Source of the DNA: Ramlibacter humi
Lineage (GTDB): Bacteria > Pseudomonadota > Gammaproteobacteria > Burkholderiales > Burkholderiaceae_C
Reading direction: 5' to 3'
Assembly: GCF_004681975.1 (NCBI RefSeq)
Contig: NZ_SMLK01000001.1
Span: 1,302,001-1,366,000 of the forward strand
Length of the DNA: 64,000 nucleotides
Shown here: piece by piece, positions 17,301 to 26,249 of the stretch
Position numbering within the stretch: position 1 is the first letter of the stretch
Layout: each line of letters starts with the position of its first letter
Notes under the pieces: generated by a model
Database searches by the model: none
What the model was told of the DNA's origin: nothing
The model's input: the letters and a program-made list of their open reading frames with translations, nothing else
Translations under genes and position numbers: made by a program

Positions 17301-18934
17301 GCAGCAAGATCAGCGCGGCGGCCGGCTCGGGCGCGCCGCAGCAGTGCGCCACGCTGTCGGCGGCCGACACGACGTCCGCCAACAGCGCGGCCAACCTGGT
17401 GAACTTCCTGCGCGGCGACCAGACGCAGGGCTACTATCGCAGCCGCGATTCGGTGCTGGGCGACATCATCAGCGCGTCGCCGCTGTTCGTCGGCAAGCCG
17501 GCCTTCAAGTACACCGAGAACAACTACCAGACGTACGTGACGAACAACGCCAGCCGCACGGCGGTGGTGCTCTCGGCCGCCAACGACGGCATGCTGCACG
17601 CGTTCGACCGCACCACCGGCGACGAGCGCTGGGCCTTCATGCCCTCGTCCGTGCTGCCGAACCTGTACAAGCTGGCGGACACGGCCTACGGCGCCAGCCA
17701 CGCGTTCTACGTCGACGGTTCGCCCGTCATGGGCGACATCTACGTCAGCGGCGGCTCCTCGCCCGGCTGGAAGACCATCGTGATCGGCGGCCTGAACGGC
17801 GGAGGCCGCGGCTACTACGCGCTGGACGTCACCGACCCCGCAAACCCCAAATTCCTCTGGGAGTTCAGCAACAAGGACGACGCCAACCTGGGCCTGACGT
17901 TCGGCAACCCGATCATCACCAAGCGCGCCGACAACACGTGGGTGGTGGTGTTCACCTCCGGCTACAACAACAACATCACCAACAGCGGCGGCACCACGGG
18001 CGACGGCAACGGGCGGCTGTTCGTGCTGAACGCGAACACCGGCCAGTCGATCCTCACCCTGCCGACCATGTACCCGGACGGCACCGCCGCCGGCAACGCC
18101 AGCACGCCCAGCGGCCTCGGCAAGCTGAACGCCTGGGTGGACTCGGTCGAGGAGAACAAGGCCAAGCGCTTCTACGCCGGCGACCTGCTGGGCAACGTGT
18201 GGCGCTTCGACCTCGATGACCTCGTGCCGCCGTCCGGCCGCGAAGCGTTCCTGCTGGCCCAGCTGACGGCACCCGGCGGCGCTGCGCAAAGCATCACCAC
18301 CAAGCCCGGCATGGTGGAGATCAACTACAACGGCACGCCCTACCCGGCAGTGGTCGTCGCGACTGGCCGTTACCTGGGCAGCAGCGACCTGGCCGACACC
18401 ACGGTGAACTCGCTTTACGTCATCCGCGACCCGCTGACCGCCAGCAGCCTCAGCTGGGGCACGTCGGGCGGCATCCGCGCCACCACGTCGCTGGTGCGGC
18501 AGACGATGACGGTGACCACGGACGCCAACGGCGTGAAGGGCCGCGACATCACCAATGCCGCGATCGACTGGGGCACCAAGTACGGCTGGTACGTCGACTT
18601 CCCGGTCGGCGGCGAACGCGTGTCGGTCGACCCCGAGATCGTTCTGAACTTCGTCACCATCGGCAGCATCCTGCCCAACAACAGCGCCTGCACCGTCGGC
18701 GGCGAGTCGTTCATCTACCGGCTCAACACGGGCGACGCGAAGGCCACCACGGGCGTGGCGGGCAAGTACGTGGGCAACGTGCTGATCCAGGGCTTGACGA
18801 CCGTGCAGCTGACCAACGGCTCGATCACGACGCTGACGACCACGTCCAAGTCGGAGATCCTGACCGAGAACCAGACCGCTCCGGTCGATCCGGCGAACCT
18901 GCGCCGCTCGTCATGGCGGGAACTGACCGACTGA
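14318..18934 (+). CDS. pilY1: Type IV pilus tip adhesin/assembly protein PilY1
   Basis: A 1538-residue exported protein, longer than P. aeruginosa PilY1 (about 1160). Signal peptide at residues 1-25. A von Willebrand A-like domain follows with the metal-site sequence DDSGSM at residues 50-55 and a second ligand region near residue 385 (LSTDGYWNTGSE). Residues of about 435-750 are an unusually Thr/Ser-rich region with many TTTT and TVTTST runs, perhaps a stalk. The C-terminal half (from about residue 1040) is the PilC/PilY1 beta-propeller (VLSAANDGMLHAFDRTTGDE, GGLNGGGRGYYALDVTDP). It controls pilus extension and adhesion. The final 22 bases overlap the next gene. Confidence 0.9.
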   Translation: MLKRSTLLRATLGVLLTAFAGLAAATDIATAPLFTSSANQVKPNLMFILDDSGSMAWDYLPDPANFSSTKYGKKSYQCNGVAYNPNVVYTPPKNADGTTQANASQSVITSLSNPTTQTSNQRTISGTVTMPTTLDGTMTFTITGTSFTTTTYQPEQAVTIFQSGDSNRFFTGEVVSWTRTSSTAGTLVVDISVGFMEGTGSFSSPRIGGGVPSSPTYYRYTGTQKALGYTYNSSGVITNTTFYSECNSAVGSTPGSSVFTAVSVTASSTEAQNYANWYTFYRTRILMMQSSASRAFANLDSRYRVGYTTINERSAASGANFLDIADFDATQKSSFYTKLFAASPGSNTPLRGALSKAGQYYAKKASGQTVDPIQYSCQRNYAILSTDGYWNTGSESTTAGALYGPYRLDNATTVGQQDGSGTARPMADGETSTRTITENWTITVVTTTTDVTPQLTTSTVTTSTTTLAPIRGQQNTTSDLLTRKNVGSSSFVRPSGGCAPNCVVTVNLTAHGFLAGDTVTITDTNGTSYGATGIAITVVNADRFTYVLSSRPGNPSGTYQVAIAGSASCPVGQGKVTRQWTQTSDVVGSSTFTSVTATSVTSVRTAVTTGTNTTPWTKTTTEIDGVAGTPTTSQGTSSNNPGTAVVTNTPGSTTVSTSTSTVSNGTTTTAWVRAASPSATVTLGSCTATTPADTTPVTVGTTTTTTRTPAGPTNAGPTVTNTALTASTPVVATSESAHVISTSAATVTGGASNTLADVAMYYYKTDLRDSTLNNCTGALNSDVCTNNVPGNADNAQHSGGDVAAWQHMTTFTLGLGVGGTLNFDPNYLTQTSGDFVNILNRTINWPLAGSGKSAENIDDLWHAAVNGRGQYFSAGDPTSLATALTGALEAIKAVTGTAAAASTSSLNPVQGDNDVFLAQFTSVKWTGDLLSFRIDPDLGTVSTTPVWSAKTQLDAKAPGTRTILYPNPSGGPTLRAFNTANLTTDNYIANFTNFCSKISAAAGSGAPQQCATLSAADTTSANSAANLVNFLRGDQTQGYYRSRDSVLGDIISASPLFVGKPAFKYTENNYQTYVTNNASRTAVVLSAANDGMLHAFDRTTGDERWAFMPSSVLPNLYKLADTAYGASHAFYVDGSPVMGDIYVSGGSSPGWKTIVIGGLNGGGRGYYALDVTDPANPKFLWEFSNKDDANLGLTFGNPIITKRADNTWVVVFTSGYNNNITNSGGTTGDGNGRLFVLNANTGQSILTLPTMYPDGTAAGNASTPSGLGKLNAWVDSVEENKAKRFYAGDLLGNVWRFDLDDLVPPSGREAFLLAQLTAPGGAAQSITTKPGMVEINYNGTPYPAVVVATGRYLGSSDLADTTVNSLYVIRDPLTASSLSWGTSGGIRATTSLVRQTMTVTTDANGVKGRDITNAAIDWGTKYGWYVDFPVGGERVSVDPEIVLNFVTIGSILPNNSACTVGGESFIYRLNTGDAKATTGVAGKYVGNVLIQGLTTVQLTNGSITTLTTTSKSEILTENQTAPVDPANLRRSSWRELTD

Positions 18935-19566
18935 GCCCGCTGGACCAGCCGCCGCTGCGGCTGGCGCTGGCCGTCGCGGTGGCAGCCCATGCGGCGCTGC
19001 TGCTCGCGCCGCTGCACCGCGCCGGCGCGCCCAGCTTCACCCCGGAAGGCGCCCGCTCGCTGCACGTGAGGCTGGCGTCGGTGGCCCAGGCCATCCTGCC
19101 GTCCCAGGAGCCGCCGGCCGCTGCTCCCGAGCCCCCGTCCCTCGCCAAAGCGGAACCCGCCGCCCAGCCCACGCCGTCGAGGACGGCCGAAGCGCCGGCA
19201 GCGCGCGACGCAGCGGACGCCGCGCCTGCAAGCCAGGCGGCCTCGCCCGGCGACCCCGACAGCGTCCAGTACTTCACGCGCGACCAGCTCACGGTGCCGC
19301 CGCGGCCCCAGTCCGACGTGCAGGTGCCCTACCCCGACGGCGTGGACGACACCACGCAGCGGCGAGTCAAGGTCGGGTTGTTCATCGACGCGGGCGGCCA
19401 GGTTCGCCGCGTGCGCATGGACAGCGCCGACGTGCCGAAACCCTTCGAAGCCGAGATCCAGAAGGCGTTCCTGGCCGCCAGGTTCTCGCCGGGCCAGCGC
19501 GAAGCGGTGCCGGTGCCCGCGTTCATCCGCATCGAAGTCGAGTTCGGGCCCGGCGCGGGGCGGTAG
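18913..19566 (+). CDS. TonB-like protein with C-terminal TonB domain
   Basis: A 217-residue protein. One N-terminal membrane segment (about residues 16-33, LRLALAVAVAAHAALLLAPL) is followed by an Ala/Pro/Glu-rich periplasmic linker and a C-terminal domain (about 140-212, VKVGLFIDAGGQVRRVRM) that resembles the TonB C-terminal fold. Start ATG lies inside the 3' end of pilY1, so it is probably translated with the pilus genes. No ExbB/ExbD is nearby, so classical energy transduction is doubtful; it may tether pilus components or be an accessory. Fold assignment is moderate, role is unknown. Confidence 0.65.
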   Translation: MAGTDRLSPLDQPPLRLALAVAVAAHAALLLAPLHRAGAPSFTPEGARSLHVRLASVAQAILPSQEPPAAAPEPPSLAKAEPAAQPTPSRTAEAPAARDAADAAPASQAASPGDPDSVQYFTRDQLTVPPRPQSDVQVPYPDGVDDTTQRRVKVGLFIDAGGQVRRVRMDSADVPKPFEAEIQKAFLAARFSPGQREAVPVPAFIRIEVEFGPGAGR

Positions 19567-19580
19567 CATCGCGCCGAGCG

Positions 19581-20690
19581 ATGCCTCCCGAAACCCATCC
19601 CTTCATCCGCCGGGCGCTTGAGCTGGCCCGCAAGTCCATCGGCCTGAGCGAGCCCAACCCGCGCGTGGGCTGCGTCATCGCGCGGTCCGACGGCACGGTG
19701 CTGGGCGAAGGCCACACGCAGCAGGCAGGCGGACCGCACGCCGAGATCGTCGCCCTGCGCGCGGCGAAGGCCGCCGGCCACGACGTGGCGGGCGCCACCG
19801 CCTACGTGACGCTCGAACCGTGCTCGCACCACGGCCGCACCGGCCCCTGCTGCGATGCGCTGGTGGCCGCGGGCATCGCACGCGTGGTCGCCTCCTGCCA
19901 GGACCCCAACCCGCTGGTGGCCGGCCAGGGCTTCGAACGCCTTCGTGCTGCCGGCGTGCAAGTGGACGTGGGCGGCGGCGCCGCCGAAACGCGCGAGCTG
20001 AACCTCGGCTTCTTCAGCCGCATGGTGCGCGGCACGCCCTGGGTGCGGCTGAAGGTCGCGGCCTCGCTGGATGGCCGCACCGCCCTGCCCGACGGCACCA
20101 GCCAGTGGATCACGCAGGAGCCCGCGCGCGCCGACGGCCACGCCTGGCGCGCCCGCGCGGGCGCCGTGCTCACCGGCATCGGCACGGTGCTGGAAGACGA
20201 TCCCCGGCTGGACGTGCGCATGGCGCCGGCGCCGCGCCAGCCCGACGTCGTGCTGGTCGACAGCCGGCTGGAACTGCCCGCCAGCGCGCGCCTGTTCCAG
20301 CCCGGACGGCGCCTCTGGATCTACACGGCGCAGGCCGATGCGGCCCGCGCGGACAAGGTGCGCGCGCTCGGTGCCGAAGTGATCGCCCTGCCCGGCCCGA
20401 ACGGCAAGGTGGACCTCGCGGCCCTCTTGCGCGACCTGGGCAAGCGCGGAGTGAACGAACTGCACGTCGAGGCCGGCCACAAGCTGAATGGCTCGCTGGT
20501 CCGCGAAGGACTGGTCGACGAATTCCTGGTGTACCTGGCGCCCAGGCTGCTGGGGGCGGGCCGGGAGATGGCGGCGTTCGGCCCGCTGGCGAAGCTGGAC
20601 GACGCGACCATGCTCGATTTCACGTCCGTCGAGCCCATCGGCCCGGACCTGCGCATCCTCGCGCGCGTGCGCGGCCGCGACGCCTTCTAG
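19581..20690 (+). CDS. ribD: Bifunctional riboflavin deaminase/reductase RibD
   Basis: Second and third steps of riboflavin synthesis from GTP. Residues 1-145 are the deaminase with the zinc motifs PHAEIVAL and PCSHHGRTGPC; residues 150-365 are the NADPH-dependent reductase with WVRLKVAASLDGRTA and NELHVEAGHKLNGSL. Length 369 is standard. It opens the rib gene cluster; ribE follows after 80 bases. No FMN riboswitch is visible before it. Confidence 0.95.
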   Translation: MPPETHPFIRRALELARKSIGLSEPNPRVGCVIARSDGTVLGEGHTQQAGGPHAEIVALRAAKAAGHDVAGATAYVTLEPCSHHGRTGPCCDALVAAGIARVVASCQDPNPLVAGQGFERLRAAGVQVDVGGGAAETRELNLGFFSRMVRGTPWVRLKVAASLDGRTALPDGTSQWITQEPARADGHAWRARAGAVLTGIGTVLEDDPRLDVRMAPAPRQPDVVLVDSRLELPASARLFQPGRRLWIYTAQADAARADKVRALGAEVIALPGPNGKVDLAALLRDLGKRGVNELHVEAGHKLNGSLVREGLVDEFLVYLAPRLLGAGREMAAFGPLAKLDDATMLDFTSVEPIGPDLRILARVRGRDAF

Positions 20691-20770
20691 TGCCACCCGT
20701 GCCCGGCCTGCCGCAGGGCTGCCGGACCGTCACGCGGAGGCCCGGTTCCGATCCCTGCGAAAATGCGGGG

Positions 20771-21406
20771 ATGTTCACCGGAATCATCACCGGCGTGGGG
20801 CGCATCGCCGCCGTCCACGGCCTCGGCGGCTCGGCCTCGCACGGCAAGCGCCTGACGGTCGAGGCACCCGCCGGCTACCTGGAGGACGTGGGCCTGGGGG
20901 ACAGCATCGCGCTCAACGGCGCCTGCATGACCGTCACCACCCTCGATCCGTCCCGCAACGCCTTCACCGTCGACGTCTCCGCCGAATCGCTGGACAAGAC
21001 CAGCGGCCTGGCCGAACCCGGCCCCATCAACCTGGAAAAGGCGCTGCGCGCGCACGACCGCCTGGGCGGCCACATCGTGTCCGGCCACGTGGACGGCATC
21101 GGCACCGTCACGCGGTTCGAGCCCGTGGGCGAAAGCCACGAGCTGCGCATCCTCGCGCCCGCCTTCCTCGCGAAGTACCTGGCCTACAAGGGCTCGGTCA
21201 CCGTCAACGGCGTCAGCCTCACCGTGAACCAGGTGAAGGACCTCGCCGAAGGCTGCGAGCTCAGCATCAACCTCGTCCCCCACACCGTGCAGAACACCGC
21301 GCTGCACGCGCTGCGCGCCGGCAGCCGCGTGAACCTGGAGATCGACCTCATTGCGCGCTACGTCGAGCGCATGCTGGCGCCCGCCGCCGCGAAGGAAGCC
21401 GCATGA
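20771..21406 (+). CDS. ribE: Riboflavin synthase alpha subunit
   Basis: Dismutates two 6,7-dimethyl-8-ribityllumazine to riboflavin. The protein begins [10 protein letters not shown] and shows the two internally repeated lumazine-binding domains ([30 protein letters not shown]), 211 residues. A GAAAAT hexamer lies 6 bases before the ATG, so a leaderless transcript is possible here in addition to read-through from ribD. The stop overlaps the next gene (ATGA). In the E. coli nomenclature this is ribC/ribE. Confidence 0.95.
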   Translation: MFTGIITGVGRIAAVHGLGGSASHGKRLTVEAPAGYLEDVGLGDSIALNGACMTVTTLDPSRNAFTVDVSAESLDKTSGLAEPGPINLEKALRAHDRLGGHIVSGHVDGIGTVTRFEPVGESHELRILAPAFLAKYLAYKGSVTVNGVSLTVNQVKDLAEGCELSINLVPHTVQNTALHALRAGSRVNLEIDLIARYVERMLAPAAAKEAA

Positions 21407-22524
21407 GCGCGCCCACCGTGGGCATCTCGCCCGTCGAGGAGGTCGTCGCCGAGATCAAGGCCGGCCGCATGGTCATCCTGGTCGACGAAGAAGACCGCGA
21501 GAACGAAGGCGACCTGGTCCTGGCCGCCGACCACGTCACGCCCGAAGCCATCAACTTCATGGCCCGCTTCGGCCGCGGCCTGATCTGCCTGACGCTGTCG
21601 CGCGAACGCTGCGAGCGCCTGCGCCTGCCGCCCATGGTGGCGCGCAACGGCACGAAGATGGGCACCGCGTTCACGGTCTCCATCGAGGCCGCCGAAGGCG
21701 TCACCACCGGCATCTCCGCCGCCGACCGCGCCCGCACCGTGCAGGCCGCCGTCGCGCGCGACGCGAAGGCCGAAGACCTGGTGCAGCCGGGCCACATCTT
21801 TCCGCTGCAGGCGGTGGACGGCGGCGTGCTGATGCGAGCCGGCCACACCGAAGCCGGCTGCGACCTGGCCACCATGGCGGGCCTGACGCCCGCGGCCGTG
21901 ATCTGCGAGGTGATGAAGGACGACGGCACCATGGCCCGCCTGCCGGACCTGCAGGTGTTCGCCGCCGGACACGGCCTGAAGATCGGCACCATCGCCGACC
22001 TGATCGAGTACCGCAGCCGCAACGAATCGCTGGTGAAGAAGGTCGGCACGCGCACGCTGCAGACGGCCTACGGCACCTTCACCGCGCACGCCTGGCACGA
22101 CCAGCCCAGCCAGGGCCTGCACCTGGCGCTGGTGAAGGGCGAATGGGGCGCCGGCGAATCCATCCCCGTGCGCGTGCACGAGCCGCTGTCGGTGCTGGAC
22201 GCGCTGGAAACCGGCCGCGCCATGCATTCGTGGAGCCTGGACGCCAGCCTGCAGCACATCGCCAGGGCGGGCCGCGGGGTCGCGGTGCTGCTCAATTGCG
22301 GCGAGTCGGCCGGCCAGCTGCTGGCGCAGTTCGAAGGCACCGCGCGCGCCGCGCAGGCGCCCGAGCGCGGCCGCATGGACCTGCGCACCTACGGCATAGG
22401 CGCGCAGATCCTGCGCGATTGCGGCGTGCACCGCATGACGCTGCTGGGCACGCCGCGCCGCCTGCCCAGCATGGCGGGCTACGGCCTCGAGATCACCGGC
22501 CACCTGGCGCCGGACGCGAAATAA
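21403..22524 (+). CDS. ribB: 3,4-dihydroxy-2-butanone-4-phosphate synthase with degenerate GTP cyclohydrolase II domain (RibBX type)
   Basis: The N-terminal domain (about residues 1-205) makes dihydroxybutanone phosphate and keeps the essential motifs [12 protein letters not shown] and HTEAGCDLA. The C-terminal 165 residues align with GTP cyclohydrolase II, but the three zinc cysteines of that family (pattern SECLTGD...RCDCG) are missing; the region reads [19 protein letters not shown] instead. The domain should therefore be catalytically dead, as described for proteobacterial RibBX proteins. A separate functional ribA must exist elsewhere. ATGA overlap with ribE; ribH follows after 19 bases. 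Confidence 0.92.
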   Translation: MSAPTVGISPVEEVVAEIKAGRMVILVDEEDRENEGDLVLAADHVTPEAINFMARFGRGLICLTLSRERCERLRLPPMVARNGTKMGTAFTVSIEAAEGVTTGISAADRARTVQAAVARDAKAEDLVQPGHIFPLQAVDGGVLMRAGHTEAGCDLATMAGLTPAAVICEVMKDDGTMARLPDLQVFAAGHGLKIGTIADLIEYRSRNESLVKKVGTRTLQTAYGTFTAHAWHDQPSQGLHLALVKGEWGAGESIPVRVHEPLSVLDALETGRAMHSWSLDASLQHIARAGRGVAVLLNCGESAGQLLAQFEGTARAAQAPERGRMDLRTYGIGAQILRDCGVHRMTLLGTPRRLPSMAGYGLEITGHLAPDAK

Positions 22525-22543
22525 ACAAGGAAAGAACGAACGA

Positions 22544-23005
22544 ATGTTTGGCGCCGAAAAAGGCAAGGCCGATCACCTGCAGGGCGAAGGCCTGTGCATC
22601 GGCATCGTCCAGGCCCGCTGGAACGAGAGCATCACCAACGCGCTGGCGCAGGCCTGCAAGGACGAACTCGCCCGCCTGGGCGTGGCACCGCGTGACATCG
22701 ACCACGTGCGGGTCCCCGGCGCGCTGGAAGTGCCGGTGGCGCTGCAGGCGCTGGCCGAGAAGGGCAAGTACGACGCCCTGGTGGCGCTGGGCTGCGTGAT
22801 CCGCGGCGAGACCTACCACTTCGAGCTGGTGGCCAACGAATCGGCCGCCGGCGTCACGCGCGTCAGCCTGGACTACCAGCTGCCCGTCGCCAACGTCATC
22901 CTCACCACCGAGAACCTCGAGCAGGCCATCGCGCGCCAGACCGAAAAGGGCGTGGACGCCGCGCGCGTGGTGGTGGAGATGGCCAACCTGCTGGACGGGC
23001 TGTGA
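22544..23005 (+). CDS. ribH: 6,7-dimethyl-8-ribityllumazine synthase
   Basis: Condenses 5-amino-6-ribitylaminouracil with dihydroxybutanone phosphate; the penultimate step of riboflavin synthesis. 153 residues with [33 protein letters not shown] and the late ANVILTTEN motif. ATG at 22544 follows AAGGAAAG. The stop overlaps nusB by one base, the usual rib-nusB arrangement. Confidence 0.96.
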   Translation: MFGAEKGKADHLQGEGLCIGIVQARWNESITNALAQACKDELARLGVAPRDIDHVRVPGALEVPVALQALAEKGKYDALVALGCVIRGETYHFELVANESAAGVTRVSLDYQLPVANVILTTENLEQAIARQTEKGVDAARVVVEMANLLDGL

Positions 23006-23523
23006 TGGAAGAAGAACGCAAGCTGCCGCCCCGCGCGCCCGGCCGCACCGCCACCGGCGCGCGCAAGGCATCGGCCAAGTCGGGCCGCACGCGCGCGCGC
23101 GAATTCGCGCTGCAGGCGCTGTACCAGCACCTGGTGGGCCGCAACGACGCCACCGCCATCGACCATTTCACGCGCGACCTGGCCGGCTTCCACAAGGCCG
23201 ACTCGGCGCACTACGACGCGCTGCTGCACGGCTGCATCGAAAACGCGCAGGCGCTGGACGAACTCATCGTCCCCTTGCTCGATCGCAAACTGGCCGAGAT
23301 CTCGCCCATCGAGCACGCGGTGATGTGGATCGGCGTGTGGGAATTCCAGCACGCGGCCGACGTGCCCTGGCGCGTGGTCATCAACGAGTGCGTGGAACTC
23401 GCCAAGGAGTTCGGCGGCACCGACGGCCACAAGTACGTCAACGGCGTGCTCAACGGCCTGGCCCCGAAGCTGCGCGCGGCGGAAGTCGAAGCCGACAAGG
23501 CGGCCGGAAAGGCGCGACCGTGA
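23005..23523 (+). CDS. nusB: Transcription antitermination factor NusB
   Basis: Binds boxA RNA with NusE (S10) for rRNA antitermination. 172 residues; the helical core begins [14 protein letters not shown] and ends [26 protein letters not shown], both typical. A basic, Arg/Lys/Ala-rich N-terminal extension of about 30 residues precedes the core. ATG at 23005 overlaps the ribH stop; a GTG one codon earlier is also possible. Confidence 0.95.
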   Translation: MEEERKLPPRAPGRTATGARKASAKSGRTRAREFALQALYQHLVGRNDATAIDHFTRDLAGFHKADSAHYDALLHGCIENAQALDELIVPLLDRKLAEISPIEHAVMWIGVWEFQHAADVPWRVVINECVELAKEFGGTDGHKYVNGVLNGLAPKLRAAEVEADKAAGKARP

Positions 23524-24710
23524 ACCTGCGCATCGCCCGCCGCGCCGAGCGCATCGAGCCGTTCTACGTGATGGAAGTGGCCAAGGCCGCGCAGCAGCTG
23601 GCGCGCGACGTCGCCCGCAGCGACAGGCCGATGATCTTCCTGAACATCGGCGAACCCGACTTCACCGCGCCCCCGCTGGTGCGCGAAGCCGCGGCCCGCG
23701 CGGTGAGCGCCGGCCACACGCAGTACACCAACGCGATGGGCCTGGATTCGCTGCGCGAGCGCATCGGCGGCTGGTACCGCCAGCGCTTCCACCTCGACGT
23801 GCCCGCATCGCGCATCGTGGTCACCGCAGGCGCTTCCGCCGCGCTGCAGCTCGCCTGCCTGGCGCTGGTGGAAGCCGGCGACGAGATCCTGATGCCGGAT
23901 CCCAGCTACCCCTGCAACCGGCACTTCGTCAGCGCCGCGGAAGGCACGGCGGTGCTGGTCCCGACCACCGCGCAGGACCGCTTCCAGCTTTCGGCCGCGC
24001 AGGTCGAGTCGCACTGGAACGAGCGCACGCGCGGCGTGCTGCTGGCCTCGCCTTCCAACCCCACCGGCACGTCCATCGATCCGGCGGAACTGCGCCGCAT
24101 CCATGAAGTGGTGAAGGCGCGAGGCGGCATCACGCTGCTGGACGAGATCTACCTGGGCCTGTCGTACGACGAGCGCTTCGGCCAGTCGGCGCTGGCGCTG
24201 GGCGACGACGTGGTCAGCGTCAACAGCTTTTCCAAGTACTTCAACATGACCGGCTGGCGCCTGGGCTGGCTGGTGGTGCCGCCCGCGCTGGTGCCGGTGC
24301 TGGAGCGCCTGGCGCAGAACCTGTTCATCTGCCCCAGCACGGTGTCGCAGCACGCGGCCCTCGCCTGCTTCGAGCCGGAAAGCATCGCCGAGTACGAGCG
24401 GCGCCGCGCGGAATTCAAGGCGCGCCGCGACTTCTTCATCCCGGCGCTGAACGAATTGGGCCTGACGGTGCCGGTGGTGCCCGATGGCGCGCTCTACGCC
24501 TGGGCCGACTGCTCCTCGTGGTGCCGCAAGCTGGGCATCGGCAGCAGCTGGGAGATGGCGTTCGAAATCATGAAGCGTGCCCACGTGGCCGTCACGCCGG
24601 GCCGCGACTTCGGCACGGCGCAGACCGCGAACTTCATCCGATTCTCCACCGCCAGCAGCATGGAACACCTGCGCGAAGCGGTCCAGCGGCTCAAGGAGAT
24701 GGCGCCCTGA
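23520..24710 (+). CDS. Class I/II PLP-dependent aminotransferase
   Basis: A 396-residue fold-type I aminotransferase. The PLP lysine is in [28 protein letters not shown] and [10 protein letters not shown] are other cofactor motifs. GTG at 23520 overlaps the nusB stop (GTGA); there is no alternative start that keeps the N-terminus. Closest textbook relatives are aspartate/aromatic aminotransferases of subgroup I-gamma, but the substrate cannot be read from sequence. It is the bridge between the rib-nusB operon and the tol genes, all closely coupled. Confidence 0.88.
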   Translation: MNLRIARRAERIEPFYVMEVAKAAQQLARDVARSDRPMIFLNIGEPDFTAPPLVREAAARAVSAGHTQYTNAMGLDSLRERIGGWYRQRFHLDVPASRIVVTAGASAALQLACLALVEAGDEILMPDPSYPCNRHFVSAAEGTAVLVPTTAQDRFQLSAAQVESHWNERTRGVLLASPSNPTGTSIDPAELRRIHEVVKARGGITLLDEIYLGLSYDERFGQSALALGDDVVSVNSFSKYFNMTGWRLGWLVVPPALVPVLERLAQNLFICPSTVSQHAALACFEPESIAEYERRRAEFKARRDFFIPALNELGLTVPVVPDGALYAWADCSSWCRKLGIGSSWEMAFEIMKRAHVAVTPGRDFGTAQTANFIRFSTASSMEHLREAVQRLKEMAP

Positions 24711-25120
24711 TGGCGGGCCGCGCGTTCGCGTTCCCCATCCGGGTGTACTGGGAAGACACCGACGCGGGCGGCATCGTCTTCTACGCCAACTACCTGAAAT
24801 TCTTCGAGCGGGCGCGCACCGAATGGCTGCGCTCGCTGGGCCTGGAGCAGTCGAAGCTGCGGGAAGCCACCGGCGGCATCTTCGTCGTCGCCGAAACGGC
24901 GGTGCGCTATCTTCGCCCGGCCATGCTGGACGACGAACTTCTGGCCACGGCCCAGCTCCAATCGGCTGGACGGGCGTCCATGACGATCGAACAGCAAGCT
25001 CTGCAACAGCCTGGCGGCCAGGTCCTGGCCGAGGGCACCATCCGCATCGGCTGGGTCGAAGCCGCCACGCTGAGGCCTGCCAGAATCCCCCCGATGATCC
25101 TAGAAGCACTCAACCGATGA
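24710..25120 (+). CDS. ybgC: Tol-Pal associated acyl-CoA thioesterase YbgC
   Basis: Hotdog-fold thioesterase usually first in the tol-pal cluster. 136 residues; YWEDTDAGGIVFYANYLKF is the 4-hydroxybenzoyl-CoA thioesterase-type active site with the catalytic Asp. ATG overlaps the previous stop by one base, and the gene end overlaps the tolQ start by four bases. Confidence 0.92.
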   Translation: MAGRAFAFPIRVYWEDTDAGGIVFYANYLKFFERARTEWLRSLGLEQSKLREATGGIFVVAETAVRYLRPAMLDDELLATAQLQSAGRASMTIEQQALQQPGGQVLAEGTIRIGWVEAATLRPARIPPMILEALNR

Positions 25121-25818
25121 ACCAGGACCTCTCCATCGTCCAGCTCGTGCTGGGCGCCAGCTGGGTGGTGCAGCTCGTCATGGCGCTGCTGGTGGCGGTT
25201 TCCGTCGCCAGCTGGGCCGCCATCTTCGGCAAGCTGTTCTCCCTGAAGCGAGTGAAGTCGCTCAACGAAGACTTCGAACGCGAGTTCTGGTCGGGCACCA
25301 GCCTGAACGAGCTGTTCGCCAGCGCGGCGCAGAACGCCAGGACCGCCGGCCCCATGGAACGCATCTTCGCCAGCGGCATGCGCGAATACCAGAAGCTGCG
25401 CGAAAGGCGCATCGCCGACCCCGGCACGCTGCTGGACGGCGCGCGGCGCGCCATGCGCGCCAGCTACCAGCGCGAGGTGGACGCGGTGGAATCGCACCTG
25501 TCGTTCCTGGCCTCCGTGGGCTCGGTGTCACCTTACGTCGGCCTGTTCGGCACGGTATGGGGCATCATGCACGCCTTCACCGGCCTGGCCAGCCTGCAGC
25601 AGGTGACGCTGGCCACGGTGGCACCCGGCATCGCCGAAGCGCTGGTGGCCACGGCCATCGGCCTGTTCGCGGCCATTCCCGCGGTGGTGGCGTACAACCG
25701 CTTCGCGCGCGACATCGACCGCGTGGCCATCAAGCTGGAGACCTTCATCGAGGAGTTCTCCAACATCCTCCAGCGCAACATCAGCGCCGCGGTGGGCGGC
25801 ACGATGCCGGGGCACTGA
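25117..25818 (+). CDS. tolQ: Tol-Pal system motor protein TolQ
   Basis: Inner-membrane proton-channel subunit of the Tol-Pal system that drives outer-membrane constriction at division. 233 residues with three membrane segments (about 16-38, 133-155, 170-195). FLASVGSVSPYVGLFGTVWGIM and GIAEALVATAIGLFAAIPAVVAYN are the ExbB/TolQ signature regions. ATGA overlap with ybgC; tolR starts one base after the stop. Confidence 0.95.
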   Translation: MNQDLSIVQLVLGASWVVQLVMALLVAVSVASWAAIFGKLFSLKRVKSLNEDFEREFWSGTSLNELFASAAQNARTAGPMERIFASGMREYQKLRERRIADPGTLLDGARRAMRASYQREVDAVESHLSFLASVGSVSPYVGLFGTVWGIMHAFTGLASLQQVTLATVAPGIAEALVATAIGLFAAIPAVVAYNRFARDIDRVAIKLETFIEEFSNILQRNISAAVGGTMPGH

Positions 25819-25819
25819 C

Positions 25820-26245
<426 letters not shown>

Positions 26246-26249
26246 CCGC

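Noticed and set aside
15962-18289. A 775-codon minus-strand frame opposite pilY1
   Set aside because: Low-complexity Arg/Gly/Val shadow; pilY1 motifs are on the plus strand.
20691-20770. FMN riboswitch before ribE
   Set aside because: The AGGGC...GGCGG and CCCGACC blocks of the RFN element are absent, and 80 bases is too short.
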